DNA of 8,228 nucleotides, taken from NCBI GenBank assembly GCA_049297615.1, contig JBAQUQ010000007.1, positions 1 through 8,228 of the forward strand. The letters run 5' to 3'. Each line of letters opens with the position of its first letter. The stretch's first letter is position 1. The DNA comes from JAEMQF01 sp049297615. Its GTDB lineage: Bacteria; Pseudomonadota; Gammaproteobacteria; Burkholderiales; Burkholderiaceae_C. The notes beneath the pieces are model-generated. The model saw nothing but the letters and a program-made list of their open reading frames with translations, made no database searches and was not told the origin of the DNA. Below, piece by piece: positions 1-7,638 of this stretch. Both the position numbers and the translations under genes were made by a program.

Positions 1-601
1 GCGGTGTCGCAGGCGCTGCGCTGACCTCGCGCCGCTGCGTCATGGGGACAGGCGCGGGATACTGGTAGGTCGAGGGCAGGCGCGATTCGCGCGGGTAACC
101 CGCGGCGTCCAGGTAGGAGTTCCAGAGTTCGGAGGCCAGGCCGCGCAAGGTCTGTGACCCCAGCAACAGCGTCGGTGCGTCCCTGCCACCGCTGAGGCGC
201 TCGAGCGCTTCGCCGTCTTGCGCTGAAACGATGAGCTTTTCGCTGAAGGGAATGCCGCGCTGGCGCAGAAATTGACGCGCCGCGCTGCAGGGGGCACATT
301 CGCCTGCCGTCACGAACAGCGTGACGGGATAGCGCGCGACGGGCTGGCGCAATTCGGCAGGCCAATCCACCTCGGCCGAGGTCGGCGCAGCACGCGCGCC
401 GAGCGTCGTCACCTTGCCTTCGCCGGCGGCCGGGGCCCGGTCGGTGTAAGTGACTTTGCCATCGGGTTCGACCACCTTGAACTGCGCGAGGGCCGGCATG
501 GCGGACAAGGCAAGCACCGCCACAGCCATGCGAGCGACACCGATGCGCGGGCCCGGTACGCCCCGCGCGACAGGTGCATCGCTCTCGGACACTGCATGCA
601 T
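1..601 (-). CDS. Exported DUF4124-glutaredoxin-like protein, 3' end cut by window edge
   Basis: An open frame of 200 codons runs from ATG at 601 to the left edge without a stop. Seen in the translation: a short N-terminal extension, then a hydrophobic signal-like stretch (about residues 20-39) ending in ALA before Q40, a DUF4124-like segment (FKVVEPDGKVTYTDRAP, residues 41-57), and a thioredoxin-fold glutaredoxin-like domain (about 91-168) with the redox motif C102-A-P-C105 and a likely cis-proline at P143 (DAPTLLLG). A Pro-rich tail starts near residue 175. Family knowledge suggests a periplasmic or envelope thiol-disulfide protein; substrate unknown. The start at 601 is supported by an AAGGGGGA ribosome site. 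An in-frame ATG at 529 (M25) would give a shorter signal peptide and is the alternative. It lies 95 nt after folD on the same strand and may have its own promoter. Confident in the gene and domains, not in the role. Confidence 0.85.
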   Translation of the reverse strand, partial: MHAVSESDAPVARGVPGPRIGVARMAVAVLALSAMPALAQFKVVEPDGKVTYTDRAPAAGEGKVTTLGARAAPTSAEVDWPAELRQPVARYPVTLFVTAGECAPCSAARQFLRQRGIPFSEKLIVSAQDGEALERLSGGRDAPTLLLGSQTLRGLASELWNSYLDAAGYPRESRLPSTYQYPAPVPMTQRREVSAAPATP

Positions 602-605
602 GGAA

Positions 606-613
606 TCCCCCTT
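606..613 (-). promoter_or_regulatory. Ribosome binding site of the DUF4124-glutaredoxin gene
   Basis: On the minus strand AAGGGGGA lies 4 nt before the ATG at 601, with the G run about 5-9 nt away. It is purine-rich and favours this start over the in-frame ATG at 529. Confidence 0.55.
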
Positions 614-672
614 GCCTTGGCGAATCGTCGAATCTACCGCAGACGCCCGGGTCCGTCGTGGCCAGTGATTGA

Positions 673-700
673 ATTCTGCCGGCATCGCCTCATGAGTCAA
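673..700 (-). promoter_or_regulatory. Possible sigma70 promoter for the DUF4124-glutaredoxin gene
   Basis: On the minus strand a -35-like TTGACT (700-695, 5 of 6 consensus bases) overlaps the folD stop codon, followed after 16 nt by a weak -10-like CAGAAT (678-673, 4 of 6). This would start transcription near 666 and leave a leader of about 65 nt. The match is modest, and read-through from folD is equally possible. Confidence 0.3.
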
Positions 701-1548
701 TGCAAGGGGCGTTGCGCGGCTTCGAGGGTGTTGACGAGCAACATCGCGATCGTCATCGGTCCGACCCCGCCGGGAACCGGCGTGATCGCGCGGGCAAGCG
801 GCGCGACACCGGCAAAGTCGACATCGCCACACAGCTTTCCGGCCTCGTCGCGATTCATGCCGACGTCGATGACAACGACGCCGGGCTTGACCATATCGGC
901 CAGCAGGGTGTTGCGCCGACCCACGGCGACCACCAGCACATCGGCCTGGCGCGTATGCCGGCTCAGATCGGCCGTTGCGCTGTGACAGATCGTCACGGTC
1001 GCATTGGCCTGCAGGAGCATTGCCGCCATGGGCTTGCCCACCGTATTGCTGCGCCCGAGCACGACGGCATGCTTGCCGCGCAGATCCAGACCCGTGCTGG
1101 CGATGAGCTTCATGCAGCCGTAGGGCGTGCAGGGCCGAAAACCGGGCAGGCCACTGGCCAGTTCGCCGGCGCTGCGCACCGAAAAGCCGTCGACATCCTT
1201 GTGCGCCGCGATCGTCGCGATCACGATGTGTGCGTCGATGTGCCGAGGCAGGGGCATTTGCACCAGGATGCCGTGCACGCGCGGATCGGCATTGAGCGCC
1301 TCGATGCGCGCCAGCAACTCGGCCTGACTGAGCCTGGCGTTGAACCTGTCGAGCGCGCAGTGCAGGCCGGCCTCGTTGCAGGCCTTGATCTTGTTGCGCA
1401 CATAAGTCTGGCTGGCCGGATCGTCGCCCACCAGAATGACGGCCAGGCCGGGCAGGACACCGCGTTCGGCCAGGGCGGCGGCACGCCTGGCCACATCGGC
1501 ACGGATCTCGCGTGCCAGTGCGGTGCCATCGATGAGTTGCGCTGTCAA
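697..1548 (-). CDS. folD: Bifunctional methylenetetrahydrofolate dehydrogenase / methenyltetrahydrofolate cyclohydrolase
   Basis: FolD interconverts 5,10-methylene-, 5,10-methenyl- and 10-formyl-tetrahydrofolate with NADP(H) in the cytosol, supplying one-carbon units for purines and formyl-methionine. Starting at TTG 1548 the protein is 283 residues, the normal family length. Visible motifs: Y49 and K53 in SQTYVRNKIKACNEAG (the catalytic Tyr/Lys region), VQMPLP (96-101), KDVDGF (117-122), PGFRPCTPYG (135-144), the dinucleotide-binding GRSNTVGKPM (165-174) and PVPGGVGPMT (257-266). The TTG start gives an N-terminus TAQLIDGTALA typical of the family. An upstream in-frame ATG at 1602 lies inside the regulator gene and would add 18 unrelated residues. 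A weak GAGA ribosome site (1556-1553) precedes the TTG. The gene begins 25 nt after the regulator stop and probably shares its transcript. Confidence 0.96.
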   Translation of the reverse strand: MTAQLIDGTALAREIRADVARRAAALAERGVLPGLAVILVGDDPASQTYVRNKIKACNEAGLHCALDRFNARLSQAELLARIEALNADPRVHGILVQMPLPRHIDAHIVIATIAAHKDVDGFSVRSAGELASGLPGFRPCTPYGCMKLIASTGLDLRGKHAVVLGRSNTVGKPMAAMLLQANATVTICHSATADLSRHTRQADVLVVAVGRRNTLLADMVKPGVVVIDVGMNRDEAGKLCGDVDFAGVAPLARAITPVPGGVGPMTIAMLLVNTLEAAQRPLH

Positions 1549-1573
1549 TCGATCTCGGGCAGGCGGCGCAGCG

Positions 1574-2197
1574 TCAAACCTTGGTCTGGGCGCCCAGCGC
1601 AATCTTGAGCAGGTCCGCCACCGTGTTGGCGTTGAGCTTTTCCATGATGTTCGCGCGGTGCGCTTCGACCGTCTTGATGCTGATGCCCAGGTCGTCGGCG
1701 ATCTGCTTGTTCAAGCGTCCGGCGACGATGCGCTCGAGCACCTGGGCTTCGCGCGTCGTCAGGCGCGACAGCAAAGCGTCGCGGCTGGCCGCTTCCTGGT
1801 GCTGCGAAAACGCGGCGCGCGCCTGTTCGAGCATGCCCTCCACCAGGCCCAGCAGGGCATCCTCCTTGAAAGGCTTCTCGATGAAATCCATCGCGCCCTT
1901 TTTCATCGTCGTGACTGCCATCGGCACGTCGCCGTGGCCCGTGATGAAGACGATGGGCAAGGGCGAGTGCCGCTCCGTCAGGCGGTCTTGCAAGTCCAGC
2001 CCACTCATGCCGTCCATGCGAATATCGGCGATCAGGCAGGCCACCTCGCGCGGATCGAAGCGCGACAGAAACGACTCGGCCGAGTCGAAGCACTTGACCC
2101 GATAGTCCTTGCCTTCGAGCAGCCACTGCAAGGAATCCCGAACCGCCTCGTCGTCGTCGACGACATAGACCGTTCCCTTCTTCGGAATCAGGCTCAT
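1574..2197 (-). CDS. FixJ/NarL-type two-component response regulator
   Basis: A 207-residue protein with an N-terminal receiver domain (about 8-122) and a C-terminal LuxR-type helix-turn-helix (about 144-201). The receiver shows the acidic cluster D14-D15-D16, the phospho-acceptor D58 in LIADIRMDGMSG, the switch T86 in FITGHGD, and K108 in EKPF, so it looks fully functional. The output domain has the classic LTTREAQVLERIVAGRLNKQ and KTVEAHRANIMEKL signatures. The FITGHGD pattern and the length place it in the FixJ/TtrR branch. Its ATG overlaps the kinase stop as ATGA (2197-2194), which implies translational coupling and makes the upstream kinase its cognate partner. It is a DNA-binding transcription regulator; its targets are not shown by the sequence. 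The neighbouring divergent pyruvate dehydrogenase operon and its own operon are the obvious candidates. Confidence 0.95.
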   Translation of the reverse strand: MSLIPKKGTVYVVDDDEAVRDSLQWLLEGKDYRVKCFDSAESFLSRFDPREVACLIADIRMDGMSGLDLQDRLTERHSPLPIVFITGHGDVPMAVTTMKKGAMDFIEKPFKEDALLGLVEGMLEQARAAFSQHQEAASRDALLSRLTTREAQVLERIVAGRLNKQIADDLGISIKTVEAHRANIMEKLNANTVADLLKIALGAQTKV

Positions 2198-4764
2198 GGA
2201 ATGACCGCCGGTTTGTGTGGGGTGGGGGGCTCGATCCGCGTGGTCTCAACAGGCAGCGTGAAGGAAAATCGACAACCCACCGCGACGTTTCCATTGTAGA
2301 GGTTCTGGGCGCGTATCCGGCCCCGGTGGCTCTCCACGATCGTTCGACACAGGCTCAGGCCGATACCCAAGCCTTCCGCTTTGGTCGAGAAGAAGGCTTC
2401 GTAAAGGCGCGCCATCACCTCGTCGCGCAGTCCCGGCCCCATGTCGGTGACGCTGAATTCGATCACGCCGCCGTCCTCAGGCGTGTGGCGCGGGACGACG
2501 CGCAGTTCGATGTTCCTGCGCCCGGGCGGCATCTGGGCGTCGTCGATCGCCTCGGCGGCATTCTTCAGCAGGTTCAGCACCACTTGCTCGATCAGGATCG
2601 GATCGACCATCAGGCAGGGCAAGCGCTGTGCGATATAGGTCTGGATCGTGACGTTGCGCCGGCGCAGTTCGATGCCCGCCAGGTCCACCGCGTCTTCGAC
2701 GATGCTGTTCGCCTGCGCCGGTTGGCGCTGCGGTTCGCTGCGCTTCACGAAGGCGCGGATGCGGTGGATGATCTGGCCGGCACGTTGCGCCTGGCGCTCG
2801 GTTTTTTCCAGCGCCGCGATCAGGTCGGTGTCGTCGATACCGCCTCCTTTGACGCGCGAGACCATGCCATTGCAGTAATTGATGATCGCCGTCAAGGGTT
2901 GATTGAGCTCGTGCGCCACCGATGAGGCCATTTCGCCCATGGTCACCAGGCGACTCGTCATCTGCGCCTTGTCGGCCTGCTGTGCGGACTGTGCCTCGGC
3001 CTGTTTGCGCGCCGTGATGTCGGTGGCGATCAGCATCTGTGCCAGGCGCCCGTCGGTCCACTGCAAATAGCGGGCACGCACGTCGAACCACTTTTGCAAG
3101 GGGTCGACCAGCACTTCGCGCGAGTCGGAACCGGCTTCGGTGAGTTCGCGCGTCGGCAGGCCTCCCAGATGTTCGACGGCGTCGTCCATTTCCGCCAGGT
3201 AGGGCCTGCCCAACTCGACGCCCGCCAACAAGGCATGGCCTTGCGAATCGGCCCCGAACCAGACGCGGTAGGAGCGGTTCGCGAACAGCAGTTCGCCCTG
3301 CTGCACCGACAGCACCGACACCGCCGCGTCGAGTCCCTCGAGCACGGTGGTGAAACGCTCGTGCGACGCCGAGAGCTGATCGCGGATCCGCTTGGCCTCG
3401 GTGATATTGGTCATCGAGGTCATCCAGCCCGTCTGTTGCCCTTTCGGGTCGATCAGGGGCGAGACATACATGCGCGAATCGAACAGCACGCCGTCCTTGC
3501 GCCTGACCTTGACCTCGATGCCGCCCGCCGGGCTGCGGCCCTGCAGCTCTTGCTGAAGCAGGCGTGTGTTTTCCCCCAGACGCTCAGGCGGCCAGTAGGG
3601 AAACGGCGGTTTGCGCCCGATCAAATCGATCTCGGTGAAGCCCGTCATCGCGCAAAACGCCGGATTCACGTAGGTGATCTGGCCTTCCTTGTCCATGGCG
3701 CGCATGCCGGTGAGCATGGAGTTTTCCATGGCGCGGCGAAAGTTGGTTTCGTTGAGCAAGGCGAGTTGCATCTGGCCGCGGTTGCGCATGTGGCGCCAGG
3801 TCCCCAGCAGCATCCACACCGTGAGCGCCGACAGCGCCGCAACAATCCAGAACAGGGTGCTGCTGATCAGGCCGGCCGAGGTTCGGTAGCCTTGACCGCG
3901 CAGCACCAGGCCGTTTCCCGTGGGCGCGAGGGCGACCTCGTGAACGATCGACGGCCGGGCGGCTTTGCGGTTCGCCTCAGGCACACCGCTCGGCATCGAG
4001 CTCGGCATCACGGTGCCGGCCAAAATGCGATCCTGAGCGTCGAGCACAACGATGGCGTGGCGAGCCGATACCTCGGTCGGCACGAAGTAGCGGATCAGGC
4101 TCTCGACGGAATATTCGGCGACCAAGGTCCCGCCAAAGGCATTGCGGTCCAGCAGGGGGATGTGGACCTGGAACAAGGCGTTGCCGAAGCTGTCCGTGAA
4201 GGGCCGCGAGTACACCGGATGGCGCAGGTCTCGAGCGGCGACAAATGCGGTTTCGGCTTCGCTGCCCTTGCCGAGTTGCGCATCCGCCGCGGCGTCTTCG
4301 GCCGTGGTCGGGGCGGCCTCGGCCAGGAAACTGTTCGCCGCGTGGCTCGCCTTGCGCGTGCGGTTCGCACCGAGCCAGATCAGCTGCGTGATTTCAGGCC
4401 GCTCCTGGGTGAAGATGTCGGCGTCGCCGAGGAAGTCGGCCTGGTCGATGACGCGCGTGACGATTTCGCGTGCGATGCGAACCAGTTGCTCCTGGTTTTC
4501 GATCAGACGCAGGCGGATTTGCTGCTGGGCCACCTCGGTGTCGCGCTGGACGGCGGCTCGTTCGCGCTCGAATTCCTCATTGCGCAGATACCAAAAAGCC
4601 AAGATGATCGCGCCCAGAAAGAGCACGACGGATGCCAAGGGCCCGAAAGTTGCATAACGATCCTGGCGCGCCACCGACTGGCGGCGCCACCACTGCGCGA
4701 TGCGCCGACGCAGCCGGCTGCGCGCCCCGAGATTCGATCCGGCCCCCGGTGTCGCTGGTCGCAT
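2194..4764 (-). CDS. Membrane PAS-domain sensor histidine kinase
   Basis: An 856-residue inner-membrane kinase. An arginine-rich N-terminus (1-36) precedes a first membrane helix (about 40-60). A periplasmic sensing region of about 235 residues follows, perhaps Cache-like as in DctB, then a second membrane helix (about 298-321). Two cytoplasmic PAS domains come next (about 336-458, with YVNPAFCAMTGF, and about 465-588). The dimerisation/phospho-acceptor helix carries H618 in VAHELNQPLTAIINY, and the ATPase domain has the N box (N735 in LLKNAAEAI), DMGPG (774-778), FFSTK (791-795) and GLGIGL (798-803). All catalytic boxes are intact. The H-box type is that of FixL/DctB-like kinases that partner FixJ-like regulators, matching the overlapping downstream gene. 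The ligand is unknown. No good ribosome site precedes the ATG, and a -10-like box lies at leaderless distance. The first start codon could lie further in, but the ATG at 4764 precedes a reasonable membrane-protein N-terminus. Confidence 0.94.
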   Translation of the reverse strand: MRPATPGAGSNLGARSRLRRRIAQWWRRQSVARQDRYATFGPLASVVLFLGAIILAFWYLRNEEFERERAAVQRDTEVAQQQIRLRLIENQEQLVRIAREIVTRVIDQADFLGDADIFTQERPEITQLIWLGANRTRKASHAANSFLAEAAPTTAEDAAADAQLGKGSEAETAFVAARDLRHPVYSRPFTDSFGNALFQVHIPLLDRNAFGGTLVAEYSVESLIRYFVPTEVSARHAIVVLDAQDRILAGTVMPSSMPSGVPEANRKAARPSIVHEVALAPTGNGLVLRGQGYRTSAGLISSTLFWIVAALSALTVWMLLGTWRHMRNRGQMQLALLNETNFRRAMENSMLTGMRAMDKEGQITYVNPAFCAMTGFTEIDLIGRKPPFPYWPPERLGENTRLLQQELQGRSPAGGIEVKVRRKDGVLFDSRMYVSPLIDPKGQQTGWMTSMTNITEAKRIRDQLSASHERFTTVLEGLDAAVSVLSVQQGELLFANRSYRVWFGADSQGHALLAGVELGRPYLAEMDDAVEHLGGLPTRELTEAGSDSREVLVDPLQKWFDVRARYLQWTDGRLAQMLIATDITARKQAEAQSAQQADKAQMTSRLVTMGEMASSVAHELNQPLTAIINYCNGMVSRVKGGGIDDTDLIAALEKTERQAQRAGQIIHRIRAFVKRSEPQRQPAQANSIVEDAVDLAGIELRRRNVTIQTYIAQRLPCLMVDPILIEQVVLNLLKNAAEAIDDAQMPPGRRNIELRVVPRHTPEDGGVIEFSVTDMGPGLRDEVMARLYEAFFSTKAEGLGIGLSLCRTIVESHRGRIRAQNLYNGNVAVGCRFSFTLPVETTRIEPPTPHKPAVIP

Positions 4765-4770
4765 GGGCGG

Positions 4771-4800
4771 ATTATCGAGCCCGAGTCAAGGCAAGGTGAA
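4771..4800 (-). promoter_or_regulatory. Possible promoter of the kinase-regulator-folD operon
   Basis: On the minus strand the -10-like GATAAT (4776-4771, 5 of 6 consensus) is preceded after 18 nt by TTCACC (4800-4795, 4 of 6). With standard geometry transcription would begin at 4764, the A of the kinase ATG, so the mRNA would have no leader. A better-looking TTGACT (4789-4784) lies only 7 nt from the -10 box and cannot serve as its -35. Confidence 0.4.
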
Positions 4801-4843
4801 TTTCATATCGCGGATGGCACCACCGTTATTTGGGATCAACAGC

Positions 4844-4877
4844 GGTTTGTGCGAGACTGCGCCGCCCCGGACAAACC
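4844..4877. repeat. Inverted repeat GGTTTGT-N20-ACAAACC in the aceE leader
   Basis: A perfect 7-bp inverted repeat, GGTTTGT at 4844-4850 and ACAAACC at 4871-4877, lies between the divergent genes, and its right arm ends 5 nt before the aceE ribosome site. It could be a spaced operator dyad or a weak hairpin with a GC-rich 20-nt loop. A repeat of this size and spacing can arise by chance in a 128-bp region, so function is unproven. Confidence 0.3.
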
Positions 4878-4882
4878 CACAC

Positions 4883-4887
4883 GGAGA
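4883..4887 (+). promoter_or_regulatory. Ribosome binding site of aceE
   Basis: GGAGA ends 5 nt before ATG 4893 and fixes the aceE start there, rejecting a longer in-frame reading from ATG 4830 that would add 21 residues with no resemblance to the family. Confidence 0.8.
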
Positions 4888-4892
4888 CGACG

Positions 4893-7604
4893 ATGTCTGC
4901 AATGCCTGAATCAGTCTTTGGCGCAGCGGCCAACGATGCCGACTCGCAGGAGACCCGCGAGTGGCTCGACGCGCTGTCCGCCGTGGTCGCCGCCGAAGGT
5001 CCGCAGCGCGCGCACTTCCTGCTCGAGCAACTGCTCGACCGGGCACGCCAGGCCGGGATCGACATGCCGTTCTCGGCCACGACGGCCTACGTCAACACGA
5101 TCCCCACCGACCAGGAAGAGCGCACGCCCGGAGACATCGAGATCGAGGAGCGGCTGCGCACCTATATGCGCTGGAACGCGATGGCGATGGTCGTCAAGGC
5201 GAATCGCCTGCACCCGGAAGACGGCGGCGACCTCGGCGGCCATATCTCCAGCTTCGCGTCGCTGGCGACGATGTTCGGCACCGGTTTCAACCATTTCTGG
5301 CGCGCCCAGACCGCCGAGCATGGCGGCGACCTGCTCTACATCCAGGGCCATTCGTCGCCCGGCATCTACGCACGCGCGTTCATGGAGGGGCGCATCAGCG
5401 AAGAGCAACTGAACAACTTCCGCCAAGAGGTCGACGGCCGGGGCATATCGAGCTACCCGCATCCCAAGCTGATGCCCGAGTTCTGGCAGTTCCCCACGGT
5501 GTCGATGGGCCTGGGGCCGCTGATGGGGATCTACCAGGCGCGTTTTCTCAAGTACCTGCACGCGCGCGGCATCGCCGACACCGCGCAGCGCAAGGTCTGG
5601 GTGTTCTGCGGCGACGGCGAGATGGACGAACCCGAGTCGCTGGGCGCGATCGGCCTGGCGGCGCGCGAGAGGCTCGACAACCTGATCTTCGTCATCAACT
5701 GCAACCTGCAGCGCCTGGATGGCCCGGTGCGCGGCAACGGCAAGATCATCCAGGAGCTCGAGGGCGAGTTCCGCGGCTCGGGGTGGAACGTCATCAAGCT
5801 GCTGTGGGGCAGCTACTGGGATCCGCTGCTGGCTCGCGACCGGGAAGGCATCCTGCGCAAGGTGATGATGGACACCGTCGACGGCGACTACCAGGCGATG
5901 AAGGCCAATGACGGCGCGTTCGTGCGCAAGAACTTCTTCGGCCGCCATCCCAAGCTGCTCGAGATGGTCGCGAAGATGAGCGACGAGGACATCTGGCGTT
6001 TGCAGCGCGGCGGCCACGACCCGCAGAAGGTCTACGCGGCATTCCACCGCGCGAGCCACCACAAGGGGCAGCCGAGCGTGCTGTTGATCAAGACCGTGAA
6101 GGGCTTTGGAATGGGCAAGAGCGGCGAGGGCAGGAACACCGCGCACCAGACGAAGAAGCTCGTCGACGAGGACGTGCGGGCATTTCGCGACCGCTTCAAC
6201 ATGCCCATCCCCGACGACCAGCTGGCCGACATCCCGTTCTACAAGCCTGCGGAGGACACGCCGGAGATGCGCTATCTGCACGCCAGGCGAGCGGCGCTGG
6301 GCGGCTACCTGCCGCAGCGCCGCACGCGCGCCGATGAGGAGATCGCGGTCCCGCCGCTGGACACCTTCAAGGCCGTGCTCGAGCCGACCGCCGAAGGCCG
6401 TGAAATCTCCACCACCCAGGCCTATGTGCGTTTCCTGACCCAGCTGTTGCGCGACAAGGCGCTCGGGCCGCGTGTCGTGCCCATCCTCGTCGACGAGGCG
6501 CGCACCTTCGGCATGGAGGGGCTGTTTCGCCAGATCGGCATCTACAACCCCGATGGCCAGCAATACACGCCGGTCGACAAAGACCAGGTCATGTACTACA
6601 AGGAAGACAAGGCCGGGCAAATCCTGCAAGAAGGCATCAACGAAGCCGGCGGCATGAGCAGTTGGATCGCCGCGGCAACTTCGTACAGCACGAACAACCG
6701 CATCATGGTGCCGTTCTATGTCTACTACTCGATGTTCGGCTTCCAGCGCGTGGGCGACCTGGCCTGGGCGGCGGGCGACATGCAGGCGCGCGGCTTCCTG
6801 CTGGGCGGCACTTCCGGGCGCACCACGCTCAACGGCGAGGGTCTGCAGCATGAAGACGGCCACAGCCACCTCCTGGCCGCGACCATCCCGAACTGCATCA
6901 GCTACGACCCGAGTTTTGCGCACGAGGTCGGCGTGATCCTGCACCACGGCCTGAAGCGCATGGTCGAGAAACAGGAGAATGTCTATTACTACCTGACCCT
7001 GTTGAACGAAAACTACCCGCAGCCCGGGCTCGAGCCCGGCACCGAGGAGCAAATCATCCAGGGCATGTACCTGCTCGATGAAGCTCGCAGCGGGTCCGAA
7101 TTTCCCAGGGTCAATCTGCTGGGCAGCGGAACCATCCTGCGCGAATCGCAATTCGCCAAAGCCCTGCTCGAATCCGACTGGGGCGTCGCGGCGAATGTGT
7201 GGAGTTGCCCGAGTTTCAACGAGTTGGCGCGCGACGGCCAGGACACGGAACGCTGGAACCTGTTGCACCCGCAGGCGAGCCCGCGTGTCGCTTTCGTCAC
7301 GCGGCAGCTCGGCCGCCACGGCGGGCCGGTGGTGGCCTCGACCGACTACATGAAGAACTACGCCGAACAGATACGGGGCTTCATTCCCAAAGGGCGCAGC
7401 TACAAGGTGCTGGGCACCGACGGCTTCGGGCGCAGCGATTTCCGCTCGCGTTTGCGCGAACATTTCGAGATCGACAGGCACTACATCGTCGTGGCCTCGC
7501 TCAAGGCGCTTGCCGAAGAAGGCGCGCTCAGCCCGGCCCTGGCCGCACAGGCGATCACGAAGTACGCCATCGACACCGAGCGGATCAATCCGCTGCATGC
7601 CTGA
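4893..7604 (+). CDS. aceE: Pyruvate dehydrogenase complex E1 component, homodimeric type
   Basis: AceE is the thiamine-diphosphate-dependent E1 that decarboxylates pyruvate and transfers the acetyl group to the lipoyl arm of E2, linking glycolysis to the TCA cycle in the cytosol. The protein is 903 residues, close to the 887 of E. coli. Visible signatures: GGHISSF (H117) and GHSSPGIYARAFMEGR (H153) of the active site; the thiamine-diphosphate motif starting GDGEMDEPES (240-249) and closing at VINCN (267-271); KGFGMGKSGEGRNTAHQ with H418; GINEAGG with E584, the likely cofactor-activating glutamate; LQHEDGHSH (651-659, H653); and the C-terminal GTDGFGRSD (841-849). No catalytic residue is missing. 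aceF follows after 45 nt, so the two form an operon. The promoter is not evident; the gene is divergent from the sensor kinase, 128 bp away, and may be controlled by that system. No competing identity is plausible. Confidence 0.98.
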   Translation: MSAMPESVFGAAANDADSQETREWLDALSAVVAAEGPQRAHFLLEQLLDRARQAGIDMPFSATTAYVNTIPTDQEERTPGDIEIEERLRTYMRWNAMAMVVKANRLHPEDGGDLGGHISSFASLATMFGTGFNHFWRAQTAEHGGDLLYIQGHSSPGIYARAFMEGRISEEQLNNFRQEVDGRGISSYPHPKLMPEFWQFPTVSMGLGPLMGIYQARFLKYLHARGIADTAQRKVWVFCGDGEMDEPESLGAIGLAARERLDNLIFVINCNLQRLDGPVRGNGKIIQELEGEFRGSGWNVIKLLWGSYWDPLLARDREGILRKVMMDTVDGDYQAMKANDGAFVRKNFFGRHPKLLEMVAKMSDEDIWRLQRGGHDPQKVYAAFHRASHHKGQPSVLLIKTVKGFGMGKSGEGRNTAHQTKKLVDEDVRAFRDRFNMPIPDDQLADIPFYKPAEDTPEMRYLHARRAALGGYLPQRRTRADEEIAVPPLDTFKAVLEPTAEGREISTTQAYVRFLTQLLRDKALGPRVVPILVDEARTFGMEGLFRQIGIYNPDGQQYTPVDKDQVMYYKEDKAGQILQEGINEAGGMSSWIAAATSYSTNNRIMVPFYVYYSMFGFQRVGDLAWAAGDMQARGFLLGGTSGRTTLNGEGLQHEDGHSHLLAATIPNCISYDPSFAHEVGVILHHGLKRMVEKQENVYYYLTLLNENYPQPGLEPGTEEQIIQGMYLLDEARSGSEFPRVNLLGSGTILRESQFAKALLESDWGVAANVWSCPSFNELARDGQDTERWNLLHPQASPRVAFVTRQLGRHGGPVVASTDYMKNYAEQIRGFIPKGRSYKVLGTDGFGRSDFRSRLREHFEIDRHYIVVASLKALAEEGALSPALAAQAITKYAIDTERINPLHA

Positions 7605-7638
7605 AACGCGCGCCTGGTGCGAGGTCGGCGGCCCGATT

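Noticed and set aside
1549..1602. A longer FolD starting at ATG 1602.
   Set aside because: The 18 extra residues overlap the end of the regulator gene and do not resemble FolD N-termini; TTG 1548 gives the family length.
700..1608. A 302-codon open frame on the plus strand opposite folD.
   Set aside because: It is a mirror frame of folD, whose motifs are complete; the translation has no family signature.
4815..4831. A sigma54-like element upstream of aceE (TGGCAC, 5 nt, TTATT).
   Set aside because: The -24 half is perfect but the -12 half lacks the near-invariant GC (TTAT instead of TTGC), and no activator site is evident.
4830..4892. A longer AceE starting at ATG 4830.
   Set aside because: There is no ribosome site before it, the added residues are unlike the family, and ATG 4893 has GGAGA at ideal spacing.
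3094..5412. A 772-codon open frame on the plus strand opposite the kinase and running into aceE.
   Set aside because: It is antisense to the well-supported kinase, reads out of frame into aceE, and has no recognisable domain or ribosome site.
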